From Tetranychus cinnabarinus (lineage: Eukaryota; Arthropoda; Arachnida; Trombidiformes; Tetranychidae): a DNA stretch of 64,000 nucleotides. Each line of letters begins with the position of its first letter. Position 1 is the first letter of the stretch. The position numbers and the translations under genes are program-made. The notes below the pieces were generated by a model that saw nothing but the letters and a program-made list of their open reading frames with translations, did not search any database and was not told the origin of the DNA. Below, piece after piece: positions 22,917 to 36,329 of this stretch. The DNA is taken from assembly GCA_022266195.1 (NCBI GenBank), contig WHVY01000005.1, forward strand, positions 6,944,001-7,008,000. The letters run 5' to 3'.

Positions 22917-25900
22917 ATGACTTCCCAGAGATCAATTGAAACCCGGAGTCCAGGGTTAATCAAATATAAAAATCAAAGGATCACCTTAAAACACTTATTG
23001 ATAGTTGCATTTATTTTAAACCATATTGGACTAATACATGGAACCGAAACAGATCAAGGTAAGTCAAACATTTTTACCTTCAAAATCAGCTGTAAACAGT
23101 TTTCTATTAGCTTCTAATTTAAGTTTAACAATTAGTTTTTACCATTCAACTTAATTATGTCTAATTCCTGGTTGACCCTAAAGCTGCTCAGCTATTTGCT
23201 TGTGCGTGTTCATTGATCACTTTTCAGATTGACTCTTCTTCATTCCCATCATCATCATCATCATCATCTTATGAGATTCAGTCAAGTCCGTCTTGGCCCA
23301 GATAAGATTCAACCTTGTTAACCTGATGTGGTGAAATGAATGAACATAACAAAGCAAGAAATAAGATGATGATGATGATAAAGGGAGTTAATCAAAGATG
23401 AGAATGGAAAAAGAGAAAAGAGAAAGAGCCAAAAATGGTAAATGAAGATGAAGATGATAAGAAGATGGTGTGTGATGATCAGGTGAACCTGAAAAGTGAT
23501 GAAAAATAATTCGCATTTCATGAAAAATTATTGAGATTATTGTTGATACAAGTTGCCTGATTTTGTTTCAAACAATTTGTTCAATGTTTCCATGATTGAT
23601 TGTTATAATAGTTGCCTTTTCATTTCAACTCTTGTCATTGATTGTTATCATTTTGATTGTTACCTTTTATCCAAATCATCATCATAGCCATCATTAAAAA
23701 TAATCTGCAGATTTTAGCAGATTTACTAACAATTTAAGCTTACGATGGTTTTTGTTTCAATTTCAATTCTTTTTTCGTTATTTTTCCTTTTCAACAATCA
23801 ATTGATTAAAGGTAATCACTTTTCTGAGCCATCCATTGAATAGATCAACTTTTACTTGATAAACCCTTCATGTTTGGCTTTGATCTGTAAATTGATACAA
23901 AAAAAATAAAGAAAACCAAAATTCTGTTCACGTCTTCAGTTAATGATGATTTAACATTAATCACTTAATTTGGTATTCTGTTATTCTGGTATTTTTGCAC
24001 CAACATCGACACTAATTGTAATTGTTAATTTTAGGAGTGGTTAAGTTGATCGCATAGCTTTTACCTTTACCCGTAATAATACACTTAAACTCATAAATAA
24101 AAATATAAATATCTAAAGTTAACAATATAATAATATTGAAAAAACTGGTTAAACCTTGTTTTTATTTTCATACCTGATCATTGTTTACATGAAAAGTGAA
24201 AAATTGATTGATTGATTGAGTTTAACCGATCAATGATGATAAATACAGAAAAACATTTTACTTTAAATTACCATTTGAAATGAATGCCATAATAACCAAA
24301 TGGTAATGAAAAGGTTGTTCCGATTAAAGTTAGCAATTTTTAAATGTTAAACAATTGAAAGGCAATTTCGAGTCAATCAGGAATCACATTAAGGTCAATT
24401 AGGCTTGGTAAATTAACAATTAATCACAGTAAATTAGTGAAGAAAGCAATTTTCAAATGAGTCGCTGGTTTAACTTTTTATTTAGTTATCAAGTTGATTC
24501 CAAATTTTACCTTCAATTCAATTGAAAACCCAAAACTGAACCCAATTATTTATTTATACATTTATTACGTTTGATAATGAATATTATAAATGAAGATGAT
24601 TATGCTGATGATTGTGATTATATTAATTGTTGATTTAGGCCTGAATAATAATGTCCATCGAATCGAATCGAAATGAAAACTAATAAGATTAACCGATTAA
24701 CGGTGCTTATACTTTCAATCCTAATCATTGAACCATCAACTGATTGCTCTTTCCTTTCTCTTTATCATCGCTAAATCATCTCTAAATCATATCTTTTTTG
24801 TTCAACTCTAAACTCATTGCAATCAAGGTTGAAATGAGGTGAAAGGCACGAGCAACCGTTTTTTGTTGCTGTTACTGGTGTTTGCTGCTGTTTTTAGTGA
24901 TCAACAGTCAACTTTCAATTGAGTTGATTGGCATAAAGAGAATCAAATAATGATAATAATAATAATCATAATCATAATGTTAATGACGATGATAAAAGGT
25001 GCAGAAGGAATTGAAATAATTAATAGTAATGTCTTTAAAGGTGCGTCCATTCATATTTTTGAAAATCAATCCAATCTTTCAATATTTTCAACACATTTAT
25101 CAATCCAATTGAACAAATTGTTGCACTTTTATTGATTAATATTTAGCAAATTATTCAACAATTATTTCGTCTTTATTTTGTTTTAAATAAAATGACATAA
25201 AATTTAATCTTAATCACAATTGGATTGTTATCCATTGTAACTGTTAACAGACAAATTGTACAAAAAGAAGACAAAATTTCATCTTAATATTTATTGTGTT
25301 TCATTCAATGTTATGCTTTAGTTGTGAATCTTTTAATAGTGATTTTTGGTTAACTAATTTTGTGTGAATTGAAATGAATATTCTAGGTGAGAAGCATTTC
25401 ACGATATTCAATGGGTGACGATAAAAAGGTTCAATAATGGCTGACTAAGCTTCAATTTTTCTGGTTTGTCTCATTTTTTATGTCAAATTACTCAAGTGAA
25501 GATGACAGAGCAAAAAGGATTCAATTGAATCTCATCCGGATTCCCTGAATCAGTGTAAATTGAAATTATTAACATTTTAAATATCATTACATTCAATCTT
25601 GATTAGTACATGTTATTAAGCATATTTATATTGATTGGGAAAAATAGGAAAAGGATCAGGAATAACAAATAATGATTATAAGGATGATGAGGTTGATAGT
25701 GGCCTGAAAAGTCTTTAATTATCTTAATTATGTGGAGCATTTGTTATCCTGCTGTCAACAGGTAGCCCTGAAAAATTGGATCGACATTTCTCTTACTTTT
25801 CACCAGTCTTCTCTTTCTTTGACCGGGCTATTTAACCCAATTTTTCCCTTTCTTTTTTCACCATTTTTTATTTATTTTTGTTGCTTCTTTAATTTAGTCT

Positions 25901-28900
25901 ATTAGTTTCCCTTGGCATCACTTGAAACATCATTAGTTAATTGTTTTTCAATGGTTCATTGATAAGTTACTTTACTTTTGCCACTGACGATTATTTTCAT
26001 TTGTTCAGGTTACTTTAGACGCTATTATTATCATTATGTTCATTTATGAAAACACACTTATTGATTGATTGAATTATAACAATGATATGGCGATGATGGT
26101 TATGGTATTGGTCAGAAAATTTAAATATAATCCTTAATCAGTAAGTGTCCATAAAATCAAATCCATGAAGAGATGAACCAGAAATTGGATTAACCAGTTG
26201 AGTTGATATAAAATATGATTGTTTATGTTGATGGGTTTTGATTATAAATAACTGTGTTTGGTATAAATGTCATCTTAATGACCATCAAAAGAAAGATTAA
26301 ACTCTGATTCTGAATTTGAGCTTTTCTGAATTCTGTTTACCAGCTGTTTCCATTTTTAACAATCATGATTTATCAATAACATTTTAACAACTAATTTAAC
26401 TTTTCGTTAAAAGATGCAAATTTTGTGACAAAAGCTTTAGGTAATGTTGTCCGTTTACTGCCTTCAATGAGGATTGGAAGCCGGTTCAATCAAGGATGTG
26501 TTGGTGGAACTCGCTGTCAATTTTTCCTTTCATGTTGGATGTCCGGAGGTTCATTGGGATCTTCCTGTGGTCCACTTTATACTTGCTGTATAACTCCAAG
26601 TAGCCAAGATATTCAACCAGCCTTTTTTGGTCCAGTTGTCAATGATCCTTGTAAGTCCATCAGTTTAAGTTATTGATGCAAGTTTTTTGAAAAAACCCAA
26701 ATTTTTTTCTAATGTTGTCAGGAAAAAGTTGCCATCCAAATTTAGGGGAATTGGTCTGAAACTGGTTCTAATTAAAATCAAAGCAATAGTTATTAATAAA
26801 AAAAGTATCTGTTCTTATTAAATAAGACAATTGAATAGCTGACAAAGAATGAAAAGTAGTTGGAATTAAAAATGAAAACAATAAGATATTTAAATAATAC
26901 AACATAAGGTTGATTGTTATTAATTTGAGTTTGTGCATGTGAAACAAGATAACAATTTGATTCTATTAATTACCATCATCAACGGGTAAAGAGACAAACG
27001 GTTATATTTTTATACGCAGAAGTAAACATACACATTGTTAGTGTTTGATTGAGTCCAAACGAAACGTTTTAAGTATAACCGTTCTGCAGTGATAACTGTA
27101 ATCAACTAAGTTGACGAAGTTCGGAGTAAAGATGAGTAGAGATTAAAATGCAGCCGAAAAAAACTCGATCTGAAAATAAGACAGAAATGAAAAAAAAGTT
27201 AGTTAAGAAATTGATATTTTCAAGTTTTCGCCAATTGATTGAGACACTTTGAAGTGTCTGAAGGAAAAAAATTGGTACAAAAAAGAAAGCGAGATTTTGT
27301 TGATTCCGGTCTCATCTTGAGCAAACTAAAAATCAGGGTAAATTGGGCCGGATCCACTAAATTTATCTTTCTTGAGCAATCATTGAATTTACCAATTGAA
27401 CCAAAATACAGCAAGACTTGAGATATTAATCATAACTGGTGTAACTGATTTAAGCTTGAACCACTGGATCAAATTTTCCTTCTCTGACCATCTTTACCAT
27501 GTTTATTTTTAACAGCCAATTATTAACGATAATTAACCTGGAAAAATTGTTTTCTTTTGGCTATTTTTTTACAGATTGTGGAAGAAGTGCAACCAGAATC
27601 AGCAGAATTGTTGGTGGCTCTGATGCATCGTTTGGTCAATTCCCGTGGCTGGTAATTAATGTTTATATTTATATCGCTATAATAGAAACAGTAATTAATA
27701 ACTTGCTTGAATTTTGAATGGTTCACTTGATTGTTTAGTGTTGTCAATATTTAGAGAGTCGAACTAAAAAAACAGATTTAGACAAACATTTCGTTTTTTC
27801 TTTGATGGGTGAGGCTTTGACACTTTGTTTGTTTCCCCTGAAACGCATCCTGGCTGTGATCTTAATTTTTCTTCTCTTTATTTCTTTTCCATTCTTTCTT
27901 ATCGTTTTTGTGGGCTTGTTGGCGCTCTTGTAATAGTGGTAGTAGCATGTAGTAGATGATGTTGTTCAATTATTTTGGGCAACTGTTGATGGTGAGAGTT
28001 AATTTGATTCCTTTGAACAATTAGATACATCAACAATCTGCCTCAAGCGTATCGAGAGAAGCACAAACATGAATCGCAAAAATGGACATTGACTGCCCAT
28101 TAACGATCATAACCATTATAATCATTAAGATAATTCAGGTAATCTAAGAAATATCGGCCATTGATTATTATCATTTTGTGTTCATTCTCTATGTTAACAG
28201 TTTGATCAGTCCAATCAACAGTTAAATCAAGGTTTAGTTTTTAAATAGATATCCAGGTCACTTCAGGTTCCAATGAAAGTTTCAAGAAAGGAGAGAAAAA
28301 TAAAAATTAAGAGTCTTTAAAGGTAAGAAAAAGGTATTTATATACTTTTTAAATATATCATTTAAAAGAGAAACAGAAGATAAAAAGAGAAGACGGAAAA
28401 CTAAGTCACAATATAATGTAAAATCATCTTCATCTTTCCTCTCATCTTCTTTTTTACTTTCTCTTCACATTACAACATACCTTGAAGAGCGAGAGGAATA
28501 TATTGAGGTCACTTGGCGTATCAACCATGATTATTATCAACATTATAGTCATCATTATTATTGTTCCTATTATTTCCAAATTTATTATAATATTTTCTCC
28601 TATTGTTATATGTTTTTGGTAATAAAGTTGAGTTTCCAGTTGGATATTTACAGTGAGATGGCGATGAAAAGTTCAGGATCTTCCCAGTTAACGCTTTTCT
28701 TTACATCATGAACATCAATAATGTTTTCCCATCAAGATGATATGAATTAATAGACATAATCAAAAATGGTTGCTTCTTTTTTGAAACACACAATTGTACT
28801 CGAGAAGCAGTCAATTAGGATTTAAAGCCAAATATGATCTCCGTCTTGACATTGTTTCCAGCCTTCCTTTTGCTCATCCCAATCTCAATTTCCTCTCTCG

Positions 28901-31900
28901 TATTGTTTATCATCCTTAAAGGTGGAAAACTATTACAGTATTGGTCAGGGTTAAGTTAATTCTAGATGTCACCATCCCGAGCGTATTTAGTTTGTAGATG
29001 TAAGAAAAAAACAATGGAATAGTAAATTGGACCAAATAATGCTTGATCTTGTTGGTACTTTCATTTACTCTTTACAGGGTAAAATGTCCGATTTTGTTAA
29101 ATTGATCCTGGCTACTACTGAATTCCCTTTTATTCATTATGCATGATTTTCATGAGTACCGAGGCTATATTTATAAAGAGGAAGAAAAAAGAAGTTAATT
29201 GATGACCACTTGTTCAATATCAAGTTGAACAGTCGCCGACATTGATTATACACGCGAGTCGGTTTATCTTACCTTCTTTTCACATCTCGCTATCATTATC
29301 GTCTCAAAATTTATTTTCATTTTAGTCTTTTTTTATCCGTTCCTTACACCTTTATTTTGTCCTTTCTTCTTTTCTTTAGTTTTGACCGGCATAACATTAC
29401 AGCAAATTGTTCAATTATTCACTAAATTCTTTTGATTGTTGATAATCCATGAACATACAGTCTTTCTAGTCCTCCGAAAACCCTATAATTTTGATATCTT
29501 GAAAAGATGGGAAAATAGAGAATTATGTGAATGAATAACGGTGAAAAGTAGGAAGATACTGGAACAAAAGGGTTCAATAGCCACTATTAAATAAAAGAGT
29601 TGCAGTTTACACACTAACCTGAAAGATTATAAACCTTTTGTTGTTCACCAATATTTTTGTCTGAATCAAAATGGCCATTCTTTAAGTCAATAGATTAGCT
29701 TCTTCTTTGAAATCAATCAATTAGCCTTTAATCTAAATCGATCAGCACGATACAGGAAGTAGATAAGTTTGAATATCAGTCAAAATTAAACTTGGTCACT
29801 TGGTAACTGTTATAAGTTCACGAAACAAAGAAACAAGAACGAGAAAAAAAGGATTATAAGAAAAAAATAACTGTAATTGGATGATAGCGGCAGTGATAAT
29901 GGTAAATGTAAAGTCTGTTTACCAAATGTTGGCCTGTAAGGTCAAGGTGAAGGGATTAAAGGATAAAGTAATAAAAAACAGGAAAAGAAACACAATTCAT
30001 CATGATGTTTTGATAAAGAAACAAATTGATGAGCTGTTTGGTCATCTTTAACGATAAAGATACCGATAAAGATATCGATAATTTGACTTGATCATTGATC
30101 AGATAAAATCTTCATCAATTCAGATCGATCAAAAAATAAAGAATTTTTTGTTATCGATAATCTTGAAGCGGTTTTGATAGCTCAATCATGACACTTTACC
30201 ATCTTTTGAATCTCTCACTTTTTTATACACAAATTCCGAGTTTTGTTTCATCTGCATGAGAGTCCGTACTTTAATTGTTGCTAAAATTTAAACCATTTGC
30301 ATGCTCATGAAATGTCAGTTTTTCAAACAGCTTCGGTCGCATGTGAACTAATTTTCTTTAGATTATAGACTGACATGAGAAGTCTAATCAAACATAAGAT
30401 TATTAGTCGCTGCTAAACTCACTGTCTCACTTTTTTCGTTGAGCTTCATACAATTTATTGTTCAGTTTCCCCATGGTATGAATATTGGATTATTTTTTGG
30501 CTTTCGATATTTTAAATTTCATCTTAATGAATTGACAATTTTTATTATTACTGAACAATTTTAATAATTTTCATTAAAACAAGCTATTTAACAGAAGCTG
30601 TAACAATAAGAAAATTAACTAAAAAATCTGTTGAAATAGCTTAAACAGCCATTCTCAAGCCAATGTATAGACTTGAAAATTAAGCTGACTTATTCAATTC
30701 AAGCAATTTATTCTCGTCTATTGGATAAACAACAATTTTTTAATGACACATTTAGCCTGATTAGGCCTAAATTTACAACTTTATTAATTGTTCTTTTCAT
30801 TCGGTTTTTTAGGCCTTCGTTCAAGTTGGCGGTAGTCGATGTGGTGGAGCCTTGGTTGGACAAAGACATGTTGTCACTGCTGGACATTGTGTTGCACGGT
30901 TAGTTTATACTCAATTAATGTGTGACACTCTTTCAGTGTCAATATCCTTAAGTGTTAATGTAATTTTCACAAACGTTTTTTTTCATTTTTTTTCTTTCCT
31001 CCGCCTTTCATTTTATGTACTCCGTAAATGCTGATCTCCTTTCACTCTTCTGGTTAACGCTTTCGCAAACAACTCATTGTCTTGATAAACTTGGTAAACA
31101 TCTTCATCAACACCAACTCATCATCATTAACATTGTCATTATTGCTATCATTATTTCCATCATGATCATGATGATTATCACTATTGCATCATTAACATGA
31201 ACACAATAACAAACATCAAATATGACCGGAATGTCCCATTTGTTTAACCGTTTACCACAATTAACTCTTAACCACTTTTCTTTACCACTTGGCAAAATCA
31301 TTTGGTCAACCGGATTCTGTTGCCTCCATTTCTCATGTGCTTATTTGTGTACATCAACAATACCATCATTTCATTTTATTATTTCCCGATTGTTTAACAA
31401 TGGTCATCAATCTTGGCTAACAATGATTTTAAATCAATCGACTTGAAGATCTCAACAAAGTCCAACAAGTATTAGAGTAACCCTGGGAGATTATGTACTT
31501 CACTCTGATATTGAAAGTTTACCTCATGAAATATTTACTGTGACCGATGTCAGGTTACATCCAAATTTCCGCTTCACCCCTCAAGCAGATAGGTATGATG
31601 TGGCGGTACTTGTATTAGATCGGCCAGTCCAGTACCGGGATAACATAAAGCCAATCTGTTTACCTCAGAAGGGTGCCAACTTTTTGGGTAGAGGAGCATT
31701 TGTTGCTGGTTGGGGAGCTTTGCAAGCAGGTAAGCTAAATGGGTTAAGATTTAGGATCTTTTCATACCAACATTTGCTTTTATTCAGTAAATCTAAATAT
31801 ATTCAAAAGTTGGTTCAGGTTTTTTTTCCTGTATCTTCTGTTGACTAAAAGAGGGACCAAGTTTGCTGAATTTTTTGCTCAATATTGTTTAATATTTAGT

Positions 31901-33550
31901 CTAATTAATACACTTGTCAGATTGTCCAGTTAAAGCTATATTAAGTGGATTCACGTTGATCAACCAACCTTAAATTTTTTACTACACAGATGATGAGAGT
32001 AAAAACTAAGCTAATCTATTGTTGGATTAAGCTTCTCAACCAGAAATGTTGGATCCATGAAAAGTTGTTGATGATGAGAGGGATCATTTTTTTTATATCA
32101 ACAATCAACTGCATACGGCTAATTGAGGTCAGTGTCGTCATCAACATTTTGACCTCAATTAACGTGTAAAAAAATTCAGTAATTCTCACTATTTTTGATT
32201 GGTAAACTGTCAATAGAGTTGGACAGTTTTACTTATTTTGGATGTTAATAGATGATAAATTATCCAAAATAATAATTTACATTCAACTTAATTTTTGATT
32301 GCTTGTTTTTGGTTGCAATTAATTTTAACCAGTTAATAGTAAATAGGATGTAAAGGGAATTAAGAGCCAACATATTAATTTAATTGTTAGTATAAATATC
32401 ATTAGTTATGTTACAAGGTTAAACACGCAATTTATTTTGAGTTGGTTAGGTATATTTTTACACTCAAAAATTAATCTACTTTTGTAATGCTCTTCAATTT
32501 ATCATTAACAGCTGATGGTGATGATTTAAGTGAAAATTAAAGGCCAACAAACAAGCTATTTAACCATCTTAACTGATTACTTCAAGATTTCCTATTGAAT
32601 TGACAATGAAAATGAACTTGAAAGGCTTTGCTTTGAGTAATGTTTTTGCTCTTTTATTCAATAGGCATCACAATTAATTGTTGTTTCTTGGTTAATTTTG
32701 AAAATAAGTTTTGTCCTTTTCAAAGCTCTGAATAGTAAAGCTTATTTAGTTGATCATTTGATTCAAAGTGTTCATTCAAATATACAATTTCGCCTTTTTT
32801 TCATTACAATAACCAAGTTAAATCATTGAATGTTATGCCCTTTTCGCTCGTCTTTTGACCTGATTGTTGTCCATTTAAGCTGCCAATTATTTAACCTGTT
32901 TGTTTATGCCTGTAATCATTCTTCTGTCTACTGATTTTCTTGTGATGACTTAACTTTTGCTTTCAACCCATTGATTTTAATTCATTAATTCATTTCTTTT
33001 TTTTCGTTCTCTTTTTGTTCCCAATTAGGATCCAAGCTTCGACCCAAGGTATTACAACATGTCAACGTTCCAGTGATTGACAATAATGTCTGTGAGGTTT
33101 GGCACAGACGTCGAGGTATCAACATACGGATTCACGACGAGATGATGTGTGCAGGTTACGAGTTTGGTGGACGCGATGCTTGCCAGGTAATTGCTTGATT
33201 TAATTTGCCATTTTCATTGAATTAGCCAAATTGCTATTTTGAAACCTTCTTTTTTTCTCTCACCTCTTTATCCTGCTTTTCTGGATTCATTTCAAATTGG
33301 GAATCACTTAAAAAGCTTAATCAAATTAAATCAACCAAATTGTTTAACCTTTAATTTTTTTCTTCTTTTTTTGTATCTTTAGGGTGACTCAGGTGGACCT
33401 TTGATGCTTAATGAATATGGAGTTTGGTATTTGATTGGAATTGTATCTGCAGGTTATTCATGTGCCAAACAGTATCAGCCAGGTATATACCATCGGGTCA
33501 GTAGCTCATCAGACTGGATCTCAGCTAACATCTATCAAGGCAAAAAGTGA
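22917..33550 (+). CDS. Secreted trypsin-like serine protease with N-terminal Cys-rich (clip-like) domain
   Basis: Seven exons: 22917-23058, 26414-26650, 27575-27651, 30813-30898, 31449-31729, 33029-33186, 33383-33550; all phases agree and give 382 residues. A hydrophobic signal or signal-anchor (HLLIVAFILNHIGLIHG) opens the protein. Exon 2 carries six cysteines in a C-C-C-C-CC arrangement (GCVGGTRCQ, SCW, SCG, TCC), resembling the clip-like domains of arthropod protease zymogens. The catalytic domain begins after activation site R-IVGG (near 137). The triad is complete: TAGHC (H177), YDVAVL (D231), GDSGGP (S330). An aspartate six residues before the serine (RDACQGDSGGP) predicts cleavage after Lys or Arg. 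CGRS upstream of IVGG and a free cysteine in the catalytic domain suggest the usual disulfide tether. Introns 1, 3 and 5 are 1.3-3.4 kb, much longer than in neighbours. Substrate unknown; an immune or cuticle cascade role is inferred only from the family. Confidence 0.93.
24950..25040 (+). other. Possible alternative first exon of the serine protease
   Basis: Within intron 1 an ATG opens a 30-codon frame starting with a run of isoleucine and methionine (signal-peptide-like) and ending at GTGCGT, a possible donor. Its last base leaves the same phase as the annotated exon 1, so splicing to exon 2 at 26414 would keep the frame. The isoleucine run comes from an ATA/ATC simple repeat, so chance is possible. 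Confidence 0.25.
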
Positions 33551-35513
33551 AATGGAGAGTTTAAAGATTAATGAACAGCAACAATTAAAGGATTATCATT
33601 TTAATAACACCTGATTGGATGATGATCATGATTGAAACAAGAAGGAAAATTTATTGTTACTTTTGAACCAACCAGATAAAACAACTTGAAACAAGCATGC
33701 AACAACCAGAATCATTAGGCTACCTTTTATACGAAGGATTTCAGGCTTGGATACATTTATGCTATCAAAATTTTCCTCACTGGACCAACAATGCCCAAAA
33801 CAAAAGTAGCACCATTGATGGAAACCAAAACTAAACAAGAAAAAGATTCTACATCGTCGCTCTTTTACTTCGTTTCTTCCTCTGTTGTTGTCTTTTATTT
33901 GATATTAGCGAAAGGACCACCATTAATCATCTCCGCTGACGACATGGAGAGCGATTTAACTTTGACAAATCGCAATTTCCATCCATCAACGACAACCATT
34001 ATTGTTAACAAATCAACTCTGTAAATCACATGTCTCCATGTATCTACATGTTTAAATTATGAATTGAGTTTCTATTCCTCATTACCCTTTCCAATTCTCA
34101 TCCTTTCGAGACTCTTTTTTGTTTCCTTTTCAATCCTCATGTTCCTTAATCTCACCCTTTTCCTCAAGGAACCAAATGTAGTTTGTAAATAGAATCCGTA
34201 TTCTTAGGTAATTAATTTTTGATAATCCATTGTGATAATCTTGATAACTTGTTTTCCCAAAAATTCAACTGTCACCTTGATTTTGTGAACAAACAAAATA
34301 AAATGTTCAATAGGATGATGTTTTCATCCGCAGTTGTATTACTTGTAAATGTCAATCTGTATTTCTGTTATAATTGTTGAGCTGGTAGTTGATGCGAGGA
34401 TTAAGATTAACTGAAAATCCTGGTAAAGTCTATAAAATTAGTCTTGAAAATTTAATCTTCAAGAATTAATGTGTCATTCATATTTGAAAGGAGAACCATG
34501 AAAACAAGCTTTTAACCTGCCAATTTATAATGAAAGATTTGCATACAGTATCAATCATTTCATCATTATTTATATTGTATTATTATTGTTGTATTGCTAT
34601 TAACGTTAGTTGATTGAACTATAGCTTTAGACCTTATATTCATTATGAGTGAAAATATAATCTAAAAATAAAATAAGAATGATAATTATTCATTTCCATT
34701 ACCTATTCTTATCCTCCTTTAGTATTGTTGACTTTTATATAAAGATGGGCTCACAAAAGTTATTAATTTTAATGCGTAACAAACCAAATCAAATAGATGA
34801 ATCAATGAATTTACTTGATTTTTTAGAAGAAAATTTCACCTTATTTTTGATCTTCCTTTCAATCTATTTCATTGCTGTTAAGATGGTCCAATAAGAAATT
34901 AAAAAAGCAATATTGAATAACAATAAATGGGACGAGCAATGATCATTATTCAATCTGATTGAGGCAAGGTAAACATTTGAATAGTAGATTAATCTGATTT
35001 CACTTTGATATTTGGTCTACAGAAATGTAAAATGGAACCATTTAAATGTAGATTAATAACTTGAACTCATAATAGAGAGTGATAAATTTAGTTTGAATAT
35101 AATGATGATCAACTATGTTTAACTGCAAGTTGTTTATGAATAGAGATTCAGAGCACATAAAATATCAGTTTAAAGGCGATCCAGGTGAAAGTCGTGTGAT
35201 CTCATCGGTTCGAGTATAGATGGTATCATATTTGCATTGCTAATTCAAGTATAATCATCTGTATTTAATGGTAATTTTACTAAATTGCGAAATTATTGAA
35301 ATGTACCGAAAAATTAACGTTAACATATTAGTTATTTCTTGTACTCTCAGATGGCGTACATTATCATCATCTGATTGGTGAATATGTGTGAGATTTAGTC
35401 AATGTGATTAACGTCCTTAAACAACCTTTACACCAAAATTTCTGTTGATTAATATCTTTTTTTGTTTAATTTGTGCTTGATTCTTCTCCATTGTTCCAAA
35501 TTTTAGGGACATC
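33551..35513. other. Protease 3' UTR and gene-free stretch
   Basis: AATAAA at 34297-34302 is a plausible poly(A) signal for the serine protease, making the open frame at 33791-34024 part of its 3' UTR. Near 34970 the sequence GGCAAG/GTAAAC could be the donor of a 5' UTR intron of COX6C, whose acceptor would be TTTTAG at about 35500-35505. Nothing else is evident. Confidence 0.4.
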
Positions 35514-35921
35514 ATGTTGCCCGGTCGTCTTTTCAGGTAAGTTCAATATTTTAAAGAGTCTGATTCTTGTAGATTAACTGTGATTGGTGTTTGATTAAAT
35601 AACCTATCTTTTTGTTGCATTTCTTTTTTATTCAGGCTTGCTAAATCAATCCCAGCTCCAGTGAATCGTCGATTTTCAACTGCTGTAGCTCAACGTCTTG
35701 AGAAGCCTCCACTTCGTGGTCAACATCGTTATATATTGCAAAATGTTTTACTTTTGGCTTTTGCCGTTTCCTTTGCTTCTGGATATGCATTGAATACATT
35801 TTTCTGGATTCCAAGGAAAGAAAGAATGAACAAATTTTTTGATACCTACGATGACGAGAAACGAACTGAAGAATTGCTTGCTGGAGGAATCCTCGATTTA
35901 GCTATTGATGATGTTGATTAG
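35514..35921 (+). CDS. COX6C: Cytochrome c oxidase subunit 6C
   Basis: Two exons, 35514-35536 and 35636-35921, split by a 99-bp intron inside an arginine codon; 102 residues. This is a small nuclear-encoded subunit of mitochondrial complex IV. The core KPPLRGQHRYI, then one transmembrane helix (NVLLLAFAVSFASGYALNTF), then a charged tail with FDTYDDEKRTEELLAGGI, follows the layout of COX6C, including the final AGI motif near the matrix or intermembrane end. Mammalian COX6C is about 75 residues; the extra 27 or so here are an arginine- and alanine-rich N-terminus (RLAKSIPAPVNRRFSTAVAQ) that resembles a mitochondrial presequence. The gene faces the coiled-coil gene tail to tail, with about 410 bases between stops. 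The TTTTAG just before the ATG suggests a 5' UTR intron. Confidence 0.88.
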
Positions 35922-36329
35922 ATGTTTTATTCAATGTAATTATAAATGAAATGAAGAAATGAATTTTCTTGTGTACCTTATCCTTTAAGATGTTAAGATC
36001 TTAACATGTAGTGAAATAATATGAACCAATTTAAATACTAAATTGAAAATTACTTTAATTTTTATCGAGAACCCATTAAACCGAAAAATCGAAGATTGCA
36101 GATTATATTCACTCAAAAAATACTAAAGATCATTGGTAAGAATAAAGTATTGGCTTAGAAAGAGTATAAACATGAATAGAGTCCATTTTCTTGAATTCAA
36201 CTCCGAAACTCTGTTCAGAGAATTCAACTTTTCACAAGTAAATAATTGAGATTGAATTTTGAGCATATAAAATCTTAGCGAAACGATTATTTTAAGGTGT
36301 ATATTTCCATGCAATGATTTTTTCCATTT
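35922..36329. other. Convergent intergenic stretch
   Basis: About 400 bases shared by the 3' ends of COX6C (+) and the coiled-coil gene (-). No further gene or repeat is seen. Confidence 0.5.

Noticed and set aside
24200..24215. GATTGATTGATTG tandem repeats and many (ATC)n/(GAT)n tracts, for example 23247-23270 and 23364-23380
   Set aside because: Ordinary microsatellites; no CRISPR-like spacing and no evident role.
30050..30180. Clustered GATAAAGATA/ATCGATAA words in intron 3 of the protease
   Set aside because: GATA-like sites are expected by chance in such AT-rich DNA; no arrangement sets them apart.
33791..34024. 77-codon ATG frame after the serine protease
   Set aside because: It lies between the protease stop and its poly(A) signal, so it is most simply 3' UTR.
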